Positions 23,002 to 34,735 of a stretch of 64,000 nt of DNA are shown piece after piece. Each line of letters opens with the position of its first letter. The stretch's first letter is position 1. This stretch comes from Morinoia aosen (taxonomy: Eukaryota; Arthropoda; Malacostraca; Amphipoda; Talitridae), in the NCBI GenBank assembly GCA_030386875.1, contig CM059574.1, forward strand, positions 2,859,934 through 2,923,933. Reading direction: 5' to 3'. The notes beneath the pieces were generated by a model, which did no database searches, was not told the origin of the DNA, and was given only the letters and a program-made list of their open reading frames with translations. The translations under genes and the position numbers were made by a program.

Positions 23002-23772
23002 CACTGAAAGAAATAATAGCCCTATTTTGAAAAACCCAGGTGCATCTGACGTTTGTCCCAAAACCGAGACACGCAGATGCATCATCAATGAGACACCCAA
23101 GATTAGGATGCATACCAGTGTCTCCAGACCCGATTTAGAGACGCTCTAGTGTCTCACTAAAAGTGCTTCAGTGTCGCATCGATCAGACACTTGGGCTTGA
23201 GTTTGATGCATTTACAACTGATGTCTCACACAAAACTCTACGGATATTAGGCTGTAACATTGCACTGCCAAGTAAGGTTGATGCTACCAGTGCCGTGAAG
23301 AAATTTTCACAAGCTTACGTGTTCTTGAGCGAGAGCTGCTGCTCGTGACATCAATACTTGGTCTTACCGCTGAAGAGCTGCGCCAGGAGCTACATACGTC
23401 TCCAGCAATAAGACCTTACCGTGTCACCAGCAACACTTCACGTTCAGCTGAGAGCGGTAGCGTTAAGCGTTAACTACCCCTGAAGAGACCATTCTTAAAC
23501 ACTACGTTTGAAGTTACATGCTTCGCAAAAATTTAACTTCTTCCGTATTACATTTACTGAACACTTGAATAACTAAAGTCATATTTGAGGGGTGACTAAG
23601 CTATTACATTATCATCGCTAATAAAAGATAGGCAGCATTTTGAGACACTTCGCGCTCATCTAGGGGTCGCACTTCCGATGAGACATCTGCTCTCGTTTTG
23701 AGACGTTCTGGCTATCTATGAGACACCTGAACAGCCATGAGATACTTAGAGAGGCCGAAATTTCTTTCAGTG
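23002..23772. mobile_element. TA-flanked MITE with GAGACAC sub-repeats
   Basis: 771 bases with terminal inverted repeats CACTGAAAGAAAT at both ends, flanked by TA on each side (23000-23001 and 23773-23774). That is the target duplication of Tc1/mariner-type elements. Inside, GAGACAC-like words recur on both strands near each end (for example 23070-23170 and 23640-23740). No transposase is present. The small frame at 23163-23348 is not convincing as a gene. Confidence 0.72.
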
Positions 23773-23774
23773 TA

Positions 23775-26049
23775 CTTTCCTTTTCGTACTCTCATATGAA
23801 GCAGTGTGCATAACAGAAATAGGGATGATTAAAGAAATGAGTTATTGCTTGAAAAATTGGGATCATTATCTGAATGGATCTTCTCTTTTGAGAATAGATG
23901 CCTGTGTGAATCACTAAGCGACACATTAGTCAGAAGGACATACAACTCTTCCCTCACAACTCCTTCCGTGTATTGCAATAATCATTTACATCTTCTATCA
24001 CCCCAATCTTAGGCCCGCACTCAAGCTCACACGAGAGTATCATGTCCTGGGGCCTGTAATAGAGCACAGTTAATCTGTGAATCCTTTATTTAAGCGTGGG
24101 ACGTCAAGGGAGAAATGAGGCATTGCTCCCTGAGACAACAAAAAGTTCTTGAAGGCAATTTGACCGTGAGAATAGATTGTTCGGATAAATAGCGTAATTT
24201 AGAGTATTCAGCTGCATTTGCAAAACAAGTTGTCTTTGAAAGTATTTTAACTAAAAAAAATTTGTCACTAAATTCACTGAGTATTAACCCATTGATTTTA
24301 TGAACGGCTGCTTTAATTTTTTTTCAATTTGATATAATTAGCATAAATTCCATTGTTCACTGTTTAAACAAAATCAAATCCTAACTCTCGAAAAATAATT
24401 TGATTTTTTTTAATACACCCAAAAGTTTTTTACTTAGCAGATTATAACTTATGACAAAGTACTCAAAATAAAACCGATCAATATTTTTTGGCGCAGAAAA
24501 TGACGAATGTTTAGACTATTCCAAATTTATTTCAGGGAGTTGAAAACGTATACCTAATAATGTATCCCTGAACTATAAAAGAATAATTTCAAAGGATTAG
24601 GATTACTATAAAGGTCTATGAATACGGTAGCACACTATTCCAAGCAGTTGTAGAAAAAAATGAAGCCCTTTCAGGCTAATGTTGATCTTGAAACTCATTA
24701 ACTGTTCCTGAGTTCACCTGATACTTCATCGTTTTAACTTTTTTTGTATCACACAATTAATTGATGACAAAATTGAAGTCTTCAACGATGATTTTCTGGG
24801 CATAAAAGTCTATTTCTTGGATTTAAATATTTTAGAGGCATGGAGTTGTCATAAAACAATATATTTACTTAAGCCTGTTTATGAAGTCTCGTTTGCTGGA
24901 CAGGTGTCAGTTGCCAGAACCACAACTTGATACATGTCTGTGATAACATCCTTATGTACAGAAATATTTGTGTATTTCTTAAAATTCATTTCGACTAAAT
25001 CCAGCGATGACATCAAGGTTGTAGAGGATGCCACAGGACCGCTTCCTCGTCCAGGATATTTTCTTTCATCATGAAGAGCACGGCTATAAGTAGTGTAATC
25101 AATTTTGTTTCATAAATTCTTCAATCGCAGATCATTCTTTCGTTTTTATCGACTCATACGTGTCAGTTTACTATTGTATACGTAAATTTTGAACGTCAGC
25201 TGTGTTACAGATGAAAACAATTGATATTTGAATAGTTACTGTTGTGATGAGATATTAGCCGTTTTTGGAGTGCAGGTGCTATGGATATTTGTTCTTACAT
25301 TCCTTATACTGTCGATGCGCGCACGCAATTGAACATCGAGTTCCTTGAAGAGGTGGTTTAGAATATGCTACTATGTTAGTACGAGTCTCTGATTTAGATA
25401 AGCACTGCCAATATGTTCACATTTATGATAGATTGAACATTTCGGTCACCTCGACCATCTGAAAAGTAATAATTATAATGACACACAAACGAGAAAGCAG
25501 ATGCGGCCATTGATTTATGTTACTCATACTATTGACATGACCAGCAAAACCCGACGCAACACAACAGCGCACGAAAAGGTGATCATGTCTCCTTACTCAA
25601 CACAAATCATGAATAAAATTGCAGAAGACGAATCAGTGCATAAGTGCATAAGTACTGGTTAGGCCTGCAAAATGAAATTCGTTATTACCATGCAACTCAT
25701 GCACCGAGGTTCTCTAAATCAAGTTCTCACGTAAATCGTTGATTTTTCGTCTAGAGGCTTCATACCATGGATCTTTAATAGCATGAAATAATTCAGGAAA
25801 TATAATACAAGAAGAATTGTCTTCAGTATACAGATGGATTCCACACACAAGAACATTTATAAATAATTTCCAAATGGTCACCGTTTACCATACAGTCAAA
25901 AGCTAGCAAAAAAATTGCTACCATTATATAACAGACGAATTTAAAAATCTTGAGCGCGCATGTTTACTCGACTATTCTTAAATCTAGACTATTGCGATTG
26001 ACGCTCGCTACATCTAGTCAATCTAAGGATCGTCATGCAATTTACTTAC
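23775..26049. other. UGT intron 3, AT-rich, no gene seen
   Basis: No open frame with recognisable content and no clear repeat family found by eye. Confidence 0.45.
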
Positions 26050-26304
26050 AAGCATAGCGACCTGCTCGATGACAATGATGTCGTACTCCTTTCTCTTTTC
26101 ATAAAGCTGCGACACGGCTGGTGTGCTGAACGTGAGATTAGCAATCAGTTCCAAAGCGGAAGCCATCATCGTCACGTGGGTGACCGTGTCGTCAATGTAC
26201 TTATTGATGGACAGCTCATCTAAAGCGGGCAGATGTGCGTCCATGTGGATGCAAGTCACGTTAGGGATCTTGTAGACGTCGGAAGTGTCGCACAGAGTGT
26301 GTAC
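26050..26304 (-). CDS. UGT exon 3: aglycone-binding N-terminal domain
   Basis: 85 codons, phase 0 both ends. The acceptor is TTTGGCCCGCAG|GTACAC and the donor is CTT|GTAAGTAAA, a near-perfect consensus. The translation starts VHTLCDTSDVYKIPNVTCIH, continues through DELSINKYIDDTVTHVTMM, and ends EYDIIVIEQVAML. The last segment matches the UGT strand usually written FDLVIVE. This exon and the next form the acceptor-substrate pocket, the most variable part of the family, so the substrate cannot be predicted. The open frame continues upstream of the acceptor for about 19 codons and a few codons past the donor. I excluded those because the phase and the RGHEV join fit the inner sites. Confidence 0.86.
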
Positions 26305-27337
26305 CTGCGGGCCAAATATACGTTCCTGTGCACCAAAATTGGCAAACCCATTGGTAGTCATTGTTAGGGTTGTATATAGGTATCACAACATAAAAACTTT
26401 CGTCCGTTGAATTTCAATGATCATGTCTATTGCAGAACTGATTGGTAGTCGTTCACTGAAACATGACACAAGATGCTCTTGATATTCATGAAAGGTTTAG
26501 TATTGTGAACATCCTAGTCGTGAAATAAATAAGCACTGAAGGCAAGATTAAAAATGCCTTTAAAATACTGTATATACTATACGTTTCAATGTCTTTTCAT
26601 ATTTCCAGCTTATAATTTGGCAATAACGAACATGAAATTATGTCTTCATTCGAATTCCGTCGCTGAAAATAGATGAGCGATCAATGAATCACGCAAAAAA
26701 AAAATTCTAATTTTTCGACCTTGCAAAACTGTTCCAGTGCAACACGTGTTAAAATACGAAGATAATCACCTACCTTTGTAAAGAAAGCTCAATTGTTAAA
26801 ATTCTAAATCTGTCAGTCTCTAAAGGTAACGTTTCTATGTCACTAACATCAACTTCCGGCGGTAAAATACAAACGAAACACTTAGTCAAATTGGTAAGAC
26901 TATGACCATGCAAAACTTAAACTATATCGGAATAGATAAAAAATATAGGTAATCACATTGCGAGAAGACTAGATAGGAGAAATTTTGTTCAAGATTGAAA
27001 CTACAGCTGATAAGTTTTTATTGCACACCAGACATTCACATGTTAACGGCACCAGAGATGGAGGCAAAATGGAGGAACGGAGGTTCCAAACGTCTAAGCC
27101 ACAGTCCTACTGAACAACTTAAAGCAAAAAAAATCGTTTCCATTTTCGTTGAGGCTAGGTGTATGCTTATGAATGTGCAGTGCTTCTATTATTTGAATAT
27201 ACTACTTTTTCGACATTACACAAATTTTTTATTTGAGTAGATCTTCATTCGAGGGCTTACAGCTCTGATCGATACGGAAATGATTAAAAATGGAACCTTG
27301 ATATTTGTGAGCAGTTAATCTTCGTTTCAGCATCATC

Positions 27338-27541
27338 TCAGTATGCCAATGTAATACTTATTGAGATACATTCTCGCCTGTTACACTCGGAATGAAATAT
27401 CACATTGGCTCTGCCTAGGTCGCGGACCCGTGATCTGGGAATGTTGTTTCTCACTAGGGGATCACTGATTTTGTAATTTACAAAATACACAAGAACTTTA
27501 ATTGCCATCTCTGGATCTATAGGTTTCACGAAAGTTTTCAC
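27338..27541 (-). pseudogene. Penelope 2 GIY-YIG endonuclease fragment, left arm
   Basis: 67 codons with KTFVKPIDPEMAIKV, RSRVRDLGRANVIFHSECNRREC. It corresponds to the right-arm fragment and to the zinc-binding lead-in of PLE nucleases. The YIG motif has been lost here. Confidence 0.7.
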
Positions 27542-28040
27542 AATATTTTTGAAAATAATCTCGTCAATTTTCTAGTAGTTATGCATTTGATTTTCATAAA
27601 ATATATTCATATTCCTCTGGTTATGTCTCGGATTATGGTCAGTTTTCAAAATTTTGTTGACAATTTACCGATAGTTTTGTCAACTAGAGTATGAGGGAAA
27701 TTGTCATTAACCCGCAACCGTTTGACTCTTGAGCATTTCTGAATGAAAACTAACCCAGATCCTGCATACTTTGCAAGCTTTTTTCAATTAGGTATGAATG
27801 ACGCCTTCTTTATACGCTTGCGGTGCATCACGATCATAGTTTATGGTTTCACCAGCATGTGAGGGCTTTACATACACAGATTTCAGAAAAACACCCTGCG
27901 AAGCTTTAACTAAAACATCCAGAAATGGCAGCTTCTCACACTCAGCTGCTACGTAAAACAAAGCACCGGATTATTAATCATGATATTCCTCGACATATCC
28001 AACTGCTGTACGGTCTCGACTTCAACAAAAATGTCGTATA

Positions 28041-29348
28041 AAGGGTGGGGCAGAAAAACCTATCCGATTTCAAATCCCTTTTTCTCAGAAGAGGGAGCAG
28101 GTAGAGTAGTGGGGTAAAAACCGTTAGAAAGCCGGTTTTATGCCATTTGTCAGTAGTCAACATGCCTTGGTCTGGTGAACATCGTGCTTTTGTTATTGAG
28201 CGGTTTATCGAATGCGGCGGTTCGATAATTGCTACACAACGTGCTTTTCGAATTCATTGCGGACTCGGGCGTCATGATCCTGTTCCACATCACGCTACGA
28301 TTAAAGTGTGGGTGTCAAATTTTAGACAGACGAGTTCAGCATTGAAAAAGAAGTCGCCTGGACGACCCAGGACAGCAACAGGACCTGAAAACGTGGCCAA
28401 TGTGAGAGCCGCGATTGAACGTTCCCCGCGTCGTTCGGCGCGAAAACATTCGCTCGCTTTGGCGATTTCCAACCGCAGTATTCGGCGCATTTTGCACCGG
28501 GACCTCAAAATGCATCCCTACAAAATGGTTGTTGCACAGGAATTAAGTGAAAGGGATTTTGAAACCCGTACGAACCTGTGTCGCGATCTCCGAGAACTCC
28601 CAAACGACGATGTTGTGCTCTTCACGGACGAAGCCCATTTTTACCTTTGTGGTGCCGTTAACAGGCAGAGTTTTCGATATTGGAGTGACGAAAATCCTCG
28701 AGAAATCCATCAGGAACCCCTCCATAGCCCAAAAGTGACTGTGTGGTGTGCTCTTTCCCGCCTAGGCGTCTGGGGGCCTTACTTTTTTGAAGAAAATGGG
28801 CAAACCGTAACGGTCAACAGCGAGCGCTATTGTTTCATGCTGGAAAATTTTCTTAGACCCAAAATGGAAGAAATGGCGTGGAAAATGTGTGGTTTCAACA
28901 GGATGGTGCAACCGCTCACACATCGCGACGATCAATGGACATTCTCAGGGAACTGTTTCCCGGTCGCCTCATTTCCCTGAGAGGTGATCTTGGCTGGCCG
29001 CCGCGCTCACCGGATCTCACTCCATGTGACTTCTTCCTTTGGGGTTACCTCAAATCGAAGGTTTATCAGCATCGACCAAGGACCGTTCTTGCTTTACGAA
29101 GGGAAATTGCTCGGGCAATTGAAGAAATTCCTGTGGAAATGACGGTGAAAGTCATGGAAAGCTACCGCGAGCGCCTAAATCAGTGTATCCGCTCCCAAGG
29201 ACGACATTTGAGTGATGTGCTTTTCAAAACTTAAATTTAAAAATAGCATAAAATTTGCGATATGCTAATAAAAAATTTTTTTTGACAAGTTGAGTGGTTT
29301 TAATTTTATAACGTTTTGAAATCGGATAGGTTTTTCTGCCTCACCCTG
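28041..29348 (+). mobile_element. Mariner-type DNA transposon inside Penelope 2
   Basis: 1308 bases with ~33-base terminal inverted repeats (28041-28073 and 29316-29348) differing at two positions; the shared core is CAGAAAAACCTATCCGATTT. TA target duplications lie at 28039-28040 and 29349-29350. It encodes one transposase with a single frameshift. The conserved ends and nearly intact gene mean it arrived after the host Penelope copy had already decayed. Confidence 0.9.
28147..29234 (+). pseudogene. Mariner-type transposase, one frameshift
   Basis: Two frames: 28147-28980 and, one base over, 28878-29234. Family members usually begin MPWS, so ATG 28162 (MPWSGEHRAF) is the likely start. The N-terminus holds a helix-turn-helix DNA-binding region (AFVIERFIECGGSIIATQRA; KKKSPGRPRTA). 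The DDE nuclease follows: FTDEAHFYL (first Asp), WFQQDGATAHT (second) and PRSPDLTPCDFFLWGYLKSK (third). I count 41 residues between the second and third Asp, a DD41D spacing. The shift lies near 28870-28878, just before the second Asp. It would cut and paste the element by binding its inverted ends. About 355 residues in all, the usual size. Confidence 0.88.
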
Positions 29349-30192
29349 TACTTACCTACCGTACAAAGTCGGCTTAACCGGTATAGAGTTCAACACCAGA
29401 TTTTCAACGTAGGGCATGTAAAAGTTAGCAAATGTAGGCCCTAAAGCGGAAACCATAGCCACGCCATCAACCTGACGAAACCAACTACCATTAATATGTT
29501 GAAAAGGAGCTTCGGTAGTACAGATAGTGAGGAGTTGCCTTTAAAATATGCCGAGGAAACAAATTAGGAGGAGAAAGATCTTCACTATCATATACACAGT
29601 TTAAAATTATCTCTATCGTGTCCGAGACAGGTACATTAGTAAATAAGGACTCTACATCTAGTGAAGCTATGTTGCCGCTCGAGTTATTATGATGCCGAAA
29701 CAGAATAAGTGACCGTAGGAACCTGCGGTATTATTGACCTCAAAGGCGGATCATTCTGTTTTTTAATGAATTTTTGTAATGCCATAAATATAACAAGGTT
29801 AACAATGCCCTTTTAGTTTTTCAAATTATAATTATTTGGAACAGCATTAACGCTAGAAATAAGTTGGTTAAGTTTTATCTTCAATTGTTCAATTGGATCA
29901 CGATGCAATGGCTCGAATTTACTGTTACCAGCCAGGATACAATCTAATTTCTGCTTATAATCATCATGTTTTAATAGTATATATTTGTTGCATTTATCCG
30001 CTTCCGTATTACAATCTCTTTGTTCGAACGCAAATTTCGAAGGGCCCGGCGTTTAAGTTGAGTTAAACATTCCTCGTACAAGTGCTTCTATCACGGGTTC
30101 TCTCGGCAGTAAATGCAGCGTTTAAATTAGATTCTACAGATACAATTCCCTCGCGATTTAAACTGAGAATACACTAACTTTAAGTGCAGCTG

Positions 30193-30552
30193 TTACTTAA
30201 TAGGATCAAATCTACTCTTAGTGAGGTAGTTCCAGCCTAAATTCAAAACTTCTATCTCATGCTCATCAAGCACCACAGCAGTCAAATTTAAAAACTTATC
30301 ACATTTTTCTAGTAAACTGTAATTTCTATTGTAGAGCCGGTTGAGCTTGCGAGACACAGATGCCAGGCTGCTTTCCTTATCACCAGCCCTTGTAAGCGGT
30401 GAAACTTCTTCGAATCCAGGACAAATTTCTTCACGCACTAACGTTAGATAATTTTGCTGTTCTTGATCATGAGCCACTTTTAATTGATTCTTCACAGTCC
30501 TCTTCTGTTGTAGTTCATGCAAAAGCCAGTTCTTTCTGAAGTCCCTAGTCAA
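30193..30552 (-). pseudogene. Penelope 2 N-terminal region
   Basis: 119 codons including SRKLNRLYNRNYSLLEK, FLNLTAVVLDEHEIEVLNLG and WNYLTKS. The F-x-NL..L-x-x-E-x-x-x-L-x-x-G segment is the N-terminal signature found ahead of the RT in Penelope-like proteins. The frame then ends in stops, and downstream RT pieces are in other frames. Its 5' edge touches the inverted partial copy. Confidence 0.7.
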
Positions 30553-30899
30553 TGTTGAATTTTTTGAATAGTGACCATAATCCCAAACCTAAGAAGCGGA
30601 ATATAAATATATTTTATGAAAATCGAATGCATAACAATTACAAAATTGGCAAACGTTTTGTTAAAAATATTGTCAAAACTTTCGTGAAACCCACAGATCC
30701 AGAGATGGCAACTAAAGTTTGTGTGTGCTGTAAAAATCTCAGAATCAGTGATCTCCTAGAAAGAACCAATATTTCCAGATCACGGGTCAGCGACCTAGAC
30801 AGAGCCAATGTGATACATCAGTTCGAGTGTAACAGGAGAGAATGTAAGACTCTCAATAAGAGTTACATTGGCATGGCTATAGAGATAACGCTGAAATAA
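30552..30899 (+). pseudogene. Penelope 2 GIY-YIG endonuclease fragment, right arm
   Basis: 115 codons with KTFVKPTDPEMATKVCVCCK, SRSRVSDLDRANVI, QFECNRREC and KSYIGMA. The Cys pair followed by QFEC..REC..SYIGM is the typical entry to the GIY-YIG nuclease of Penelope-like elements. It stops soon after YIG, before the catalytic Arg/Glu. It is an inverted, diverged copy of 27338-27668. Confidence 0.74.
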
Positions 30900-31507
30900 T
30901 GATTAACTGCTCACAAATATCAAGGTTCCATTTTTAATCATCTCCGTACCGATAAGAGCTGTAAACCCTCAAACGAAGATCTGTACTCAAATACAAAAAT
31001 TTTTTAAACCTAGCCTCAACGAAAATATAAATGATTTTTCTGCTTTAAACTTTATAGTTGTTCAGTAGGACTGTGGCTTAGACGTTTGTAACCTCCGTTC
31101 GTCCATTTTGCCTCCATCTCTGGTGCCGGTAACATGTGAATATCTGGTGAGTAATAGCAACTGGTCAGCTGTGGTTTCAATCTTGTACAAAATTTGTCCT
31201 ATCTAGTCTTCTCGCAATGTGATTCCCTATAATTTTTATCCAGTTCAATTTAGTTTAAGTTTTGCTTTTTCATAGTTTTACCAATGTGACTCAGTGTTTC
31301 TTTTGTATTTTTCAGCATGAAGATGATGTTAGTAACATTGAAACGTTACCTTTAGAGATTGACAGATTTAGAATTTTACTAATTGAGCGTTCCTTTAGTA
31401 AAGATGATAAGTGATTATCTTCGTACTTTAACACCTGTTGAACTGGAATAAATAAAGAAGAAAATAATAGGTAGATTGAAAAATTAAGTTATACCAATTA
31501 CACTAGG

Positions 31508-32727
31508 TTAATGTTAAGGAAATGCAACTAATCAATTTACGAAATTTTGTTGCCTGTATTCATGGTAATTACATCAAAATAAACAACTTTCTTCTGTGCA
31601 CTTTTTGGGGGCAAATGAGTATTTAACGAGTTATAGCGGTATGTTAATTTTCGTCTTTGATGACTGGAATGCGCTCTAATAAACAGCTACTAATCTATTT
31701 TCGAATTTTTGTTGCTTGATTCATGATAATAACATCGAAATAAACTACTTTTCTTTCATACACTTTTCGCGGCAAATGAATATGTTACGAGTTAGAGCGG
31801 TAGGTTTAGTTTTGTGTTCCCAGCAGTTCCAGTTGAGCTGTTAGAGTACGTTTGGGTACTTAGTAATTTATTATGGTAAATCTGAAGGATATTTCAGTTA
31901 TCGATTTTGTAAATTTCGATGCCAAAGCATAGTTAATTAGATCGAAATAAACAAGTTTTCTTCCATGCACTTTCCGTCTCAAATGAGTATTTTATTAGTT
32001 ATAGCGGTAAATGACTTACCGCAACTCCAGCGTTTGAAGCGGCAAGTAATTCAAGGAGCACGTCGGACAGCAACACTGCAATGCGTACTCGCTTCCAGCG
32101 CGATCGTCATCAAAGACTAAAACAAACCTACCGCTATACCTCGTTAAATACTCATTTGAGGAAAAAAGTGTATAGAAGAAAAGTTGTTTATTTTGAAGTT
32201 ATTACCATGATCCAAGCAACAAAAATTCGAATATCGATGAGTAGCTGTTTATTTGAGCGCATTCGTCATCAACAACGAAACTAAACTTACCGCTATAAAT
32301 CGTAAAATACTCATTTGAGGCGGAAAGTGCATAGAAGAAAACTTGTTTATTTTGAAGCAATTCATTAGGTTCAGGCACCAAAAAGTGGAAAATCAATTAC
32401 TGACATATCCTTCAGATTTACCTTTTTTATTAGCCGACCCCGCGGAGCCTGAACCCACTTCTAGGATCTTATAGATAATAACAAAAATAATGAGTTATAG
32501 CGGTATGTTAATTTCGTCTTTCATGGTTGGGAGGGTCCATTGTTTTCTTCCCTCCCGAACAATTTATCCCGCTTCAAACACTAGAGTTACGGTAAGTGAT
32601 TTACTGCTATAACTCGTTAAATATTCATTTGCCCCAAGAAGTGCATGGATGAAAAGTTGTTTGTTTCGATGTAATTACCATGATACAGGCAACAAAATTT
32701 CGAAAATCGATGAAGTTGCATCTCCTT
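31508..32727. repeat. Large foldback repeat with internal sub-repeats
   Basis: The left half (31508-32060) and right half (32085-32727) are mainly inverted copies of each other. Outer arms share AAATTTTGTTGCCTGTA, CATGGTAATTACATC and ACGAGTTATAGC. Each half also holds two or three direct sub-units with the same landmarks (CAAATGAGTATTT, GTTATAGCGGTA). The small frames here are not genes. Confidence 0.72.
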
Positions 32728-33604
32728 AAAATTGATCTTAAACTGAATAGATATACGGTACAAACCAACGATGTACTATTTTCAGACGATAAGGATTCTG
32801 CTTATGATTATGCACTAGCACTCAGAAATTGAGAGGTCAAAATAAGCAGAGCACAAACCGAGAATTTTGAGTTCATCGGCAACAATGATCCGCTCACACG
32901 AACAATTTGTGCAATACATGATTACATTGCAATACAACTCATGATAGCCTTACACCCCACATTAGTAAAGTGATCCCAGAAATTATATCTTACTTCTTTT
33001 CAGATTTTTTGTTGTGAGTTTGGTGCTGAAAACAATAAATACACGTTTCACGGTACTTTATCTCTGTCATTGTTAGTGATTGGTTTCGTATGTATTTAGA
33101 ATTTAAGAACAATATAGGTTCAAATCTGCGTACAAATCAGTTAATTTCGGCTGCAAGGGCTGTTATGATCAAAGACATGCACCGATTATCTCTAGCCTCG
33201 GTTAGCGGAGGAAATGACGCTTTTCATCGTAGAGTTCTCCTTTTTTCACAACCAGTGTGCCGTTGTGTTTAGTTCCGGAATGTAATGCTGAATAGTGTTC
33301 AAGACAAAAAATGGAATATAGCATATGTTCCATGCTATTATTTAAGACTAGCATTGATGTAATCAATCGAAATATTGAAAGGTTAATGCACTCACTAATG
33401 CACTTTCAAGGGTTTCATGAAATTATTTTTGCGTTCTTTTTTTATTAAGGGAACCATTTTGATGACGTACGTCTATGAAAATTTGCAGACTACTAGATCT
33501 CCACATTTGTAACAACTTATCTTACACAAAAATTTTTCATAAGGCCATAGAAAATTAATTATTTGAAAAAAAAAATTATATATATACATATATTATTCAT
33601 TATA
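32728..33604. other. UGT intron 2, AT-rich, no gene seen
   Basis: Nothing recognisable as coding, and no clear repeat. Confidence 0.45.
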
Positions 33605-34735
33605 ACTTCGAAATTTACAAAGCTAGAGCAATGCGGTTTGTTGCATTTGAAAGTCAAACGTTGGCTCTATCTAAATTATGGGTGAATTTTTTGAATCATT
33701 TCAATGAGAATTTTTATGAATTTTTCATTGTAAGGGTCAGAGCAAAAGTTATAATTTTAGGGTTAATAAGTCTACGGAAATCTTTAAAGAAAAAATTTTG
33801 GAAATATACCCATATTGTAGATAGAGCACATATGTCGCTTTCAAATGCAACAAACCGCATTGCTCTAGCTTTGTAAACTTCGGAGTTATAACGACAAACG
33901 TCTTGATAAGTTACTTTTTTTATAAAACCTATTTTTAAGAAACAAAATGCCTCTCCTCCTACATTTTTTGAGCTACAGTGATGATTTTGGTATCATTGGA
34001 TGCAGAAAAACAAGGGCTTTACAATGTATTGAAAAGTTTTTCAAAATTCGTTCTTGTTTCAAAGTTATGACGTCATAAATTTGAATTTTCTTGAGATTAT
34101 TTTGATTTTTTTTCTTTTTGATTTTTTAAATTTTTATATTGAAAATTTGAGGAAAAGCATTCAAGTTTTTGGAATGTCCACGTTATTCTGCATCCAATGA
34201 TACCAAAATCATTACTGTGGCTCGAAAACTATCAGAGAAAAAGCATTTAGAAACCCCCCCAAATGTCGTTTTCTATGATTTCCCATTTTCTTTTCAAGAA
34301 AATCGCATTTTGTCATAAATGATAAATAATTCTAAATTGTATTTCCTATCAGTATACCAAATTTCATTGCTCTAAATTCGATAATAAAAAAAATATTCGG
34401 ATGGGGATGAGGAATATGAATGATGAAATATATAAAAAAATAAAATGAAAAAAAATTGAAAATTTTAGATTTTTTTTGTCCACGTTATTCTGCATTCAAT
34501 GATACCAAAATCATTACTGTAGCTCAAAAACTGTAGGAGGAGAAGCATTTAGAAAACCCCCCCAAAAATGTCGTTTTCTATGATTTCCCATTTTCTTTTC
34601 AAGAAAATCGCATTTTGTCATTAATGATAAATGATTCAAAATTGCATTTCCTATCAGTATACCAAATTTAATTGCTCTAGGTTCAAAAATGAAAAAAAAG
34701 GTCCGTAAGGTGGATGCCCTCCCCCCCCCCGGGGG
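33605..34735. repeat. Inverted and direct repeat block
   Basis: 33605-33653 and 33836-33886 form a ~50-base inverted pair around GCAATGCGGTTTGTTGCATT. A ~220-base unit occurs twice in direct order, near 34178-34400 and 34474-34695, about 300 bases apart (shared ATTTCCCATTTTCTTTTCAA and AATGATACCAAAATCATTAC). A further inverted piece of it lies near 33940-34010. The block ends in a C-run/G-run at 34721-34738. Confidence 0.7.

Larger units (their letters stand above)
27541..30192 (-). pseudogene. Penelope 2 reverse transcriptase, broken and interrupted
   Basis: Right of the transposon (about 29480-29351, minus strand) the translation reads INGSWFRQVDGVAM, ALGPTFANFYMPYVENL, then KPTLYGR followed by a stop. 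Left of it (28038 downwards) it resumes YDIFVEVETVQQLDMSRNIM and, after a stop, LPFLDVLVK. The catalytic YVDD should lie exactly at the join. It is degraded to stop-V-Y-D, with the TA target duplication in the second and third codons. Stops and frameshifts elsewhere confirm it is dead. Confidence 0.75.
26733..31449 (-). mobile_element. Penelope-like retroelement 2, older head-to-head copy
   Basis: A minus-strand copy runs from about 30552 to 26733, carrying an N-terminal region, a broken RT and GIY-YIG remnants. A plus-strand 3' partial copy (30553-31449) is the diverged inverted repeat of 26733-27668. Shared blocks include GTGATTATCTTCGTA, the nuclease region and CATGTGAATATCTGGTG. A mariner-type transposon (28041-29348) sits in the RT. 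The lineage differs from element 1 (RQVDGVAM and ANVI...FECNRREC versus QQIDGLGM and YQFSCSRC) but has the same architecture. Many substitutions, stops and indels show it is older. Confidence 0.82.
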
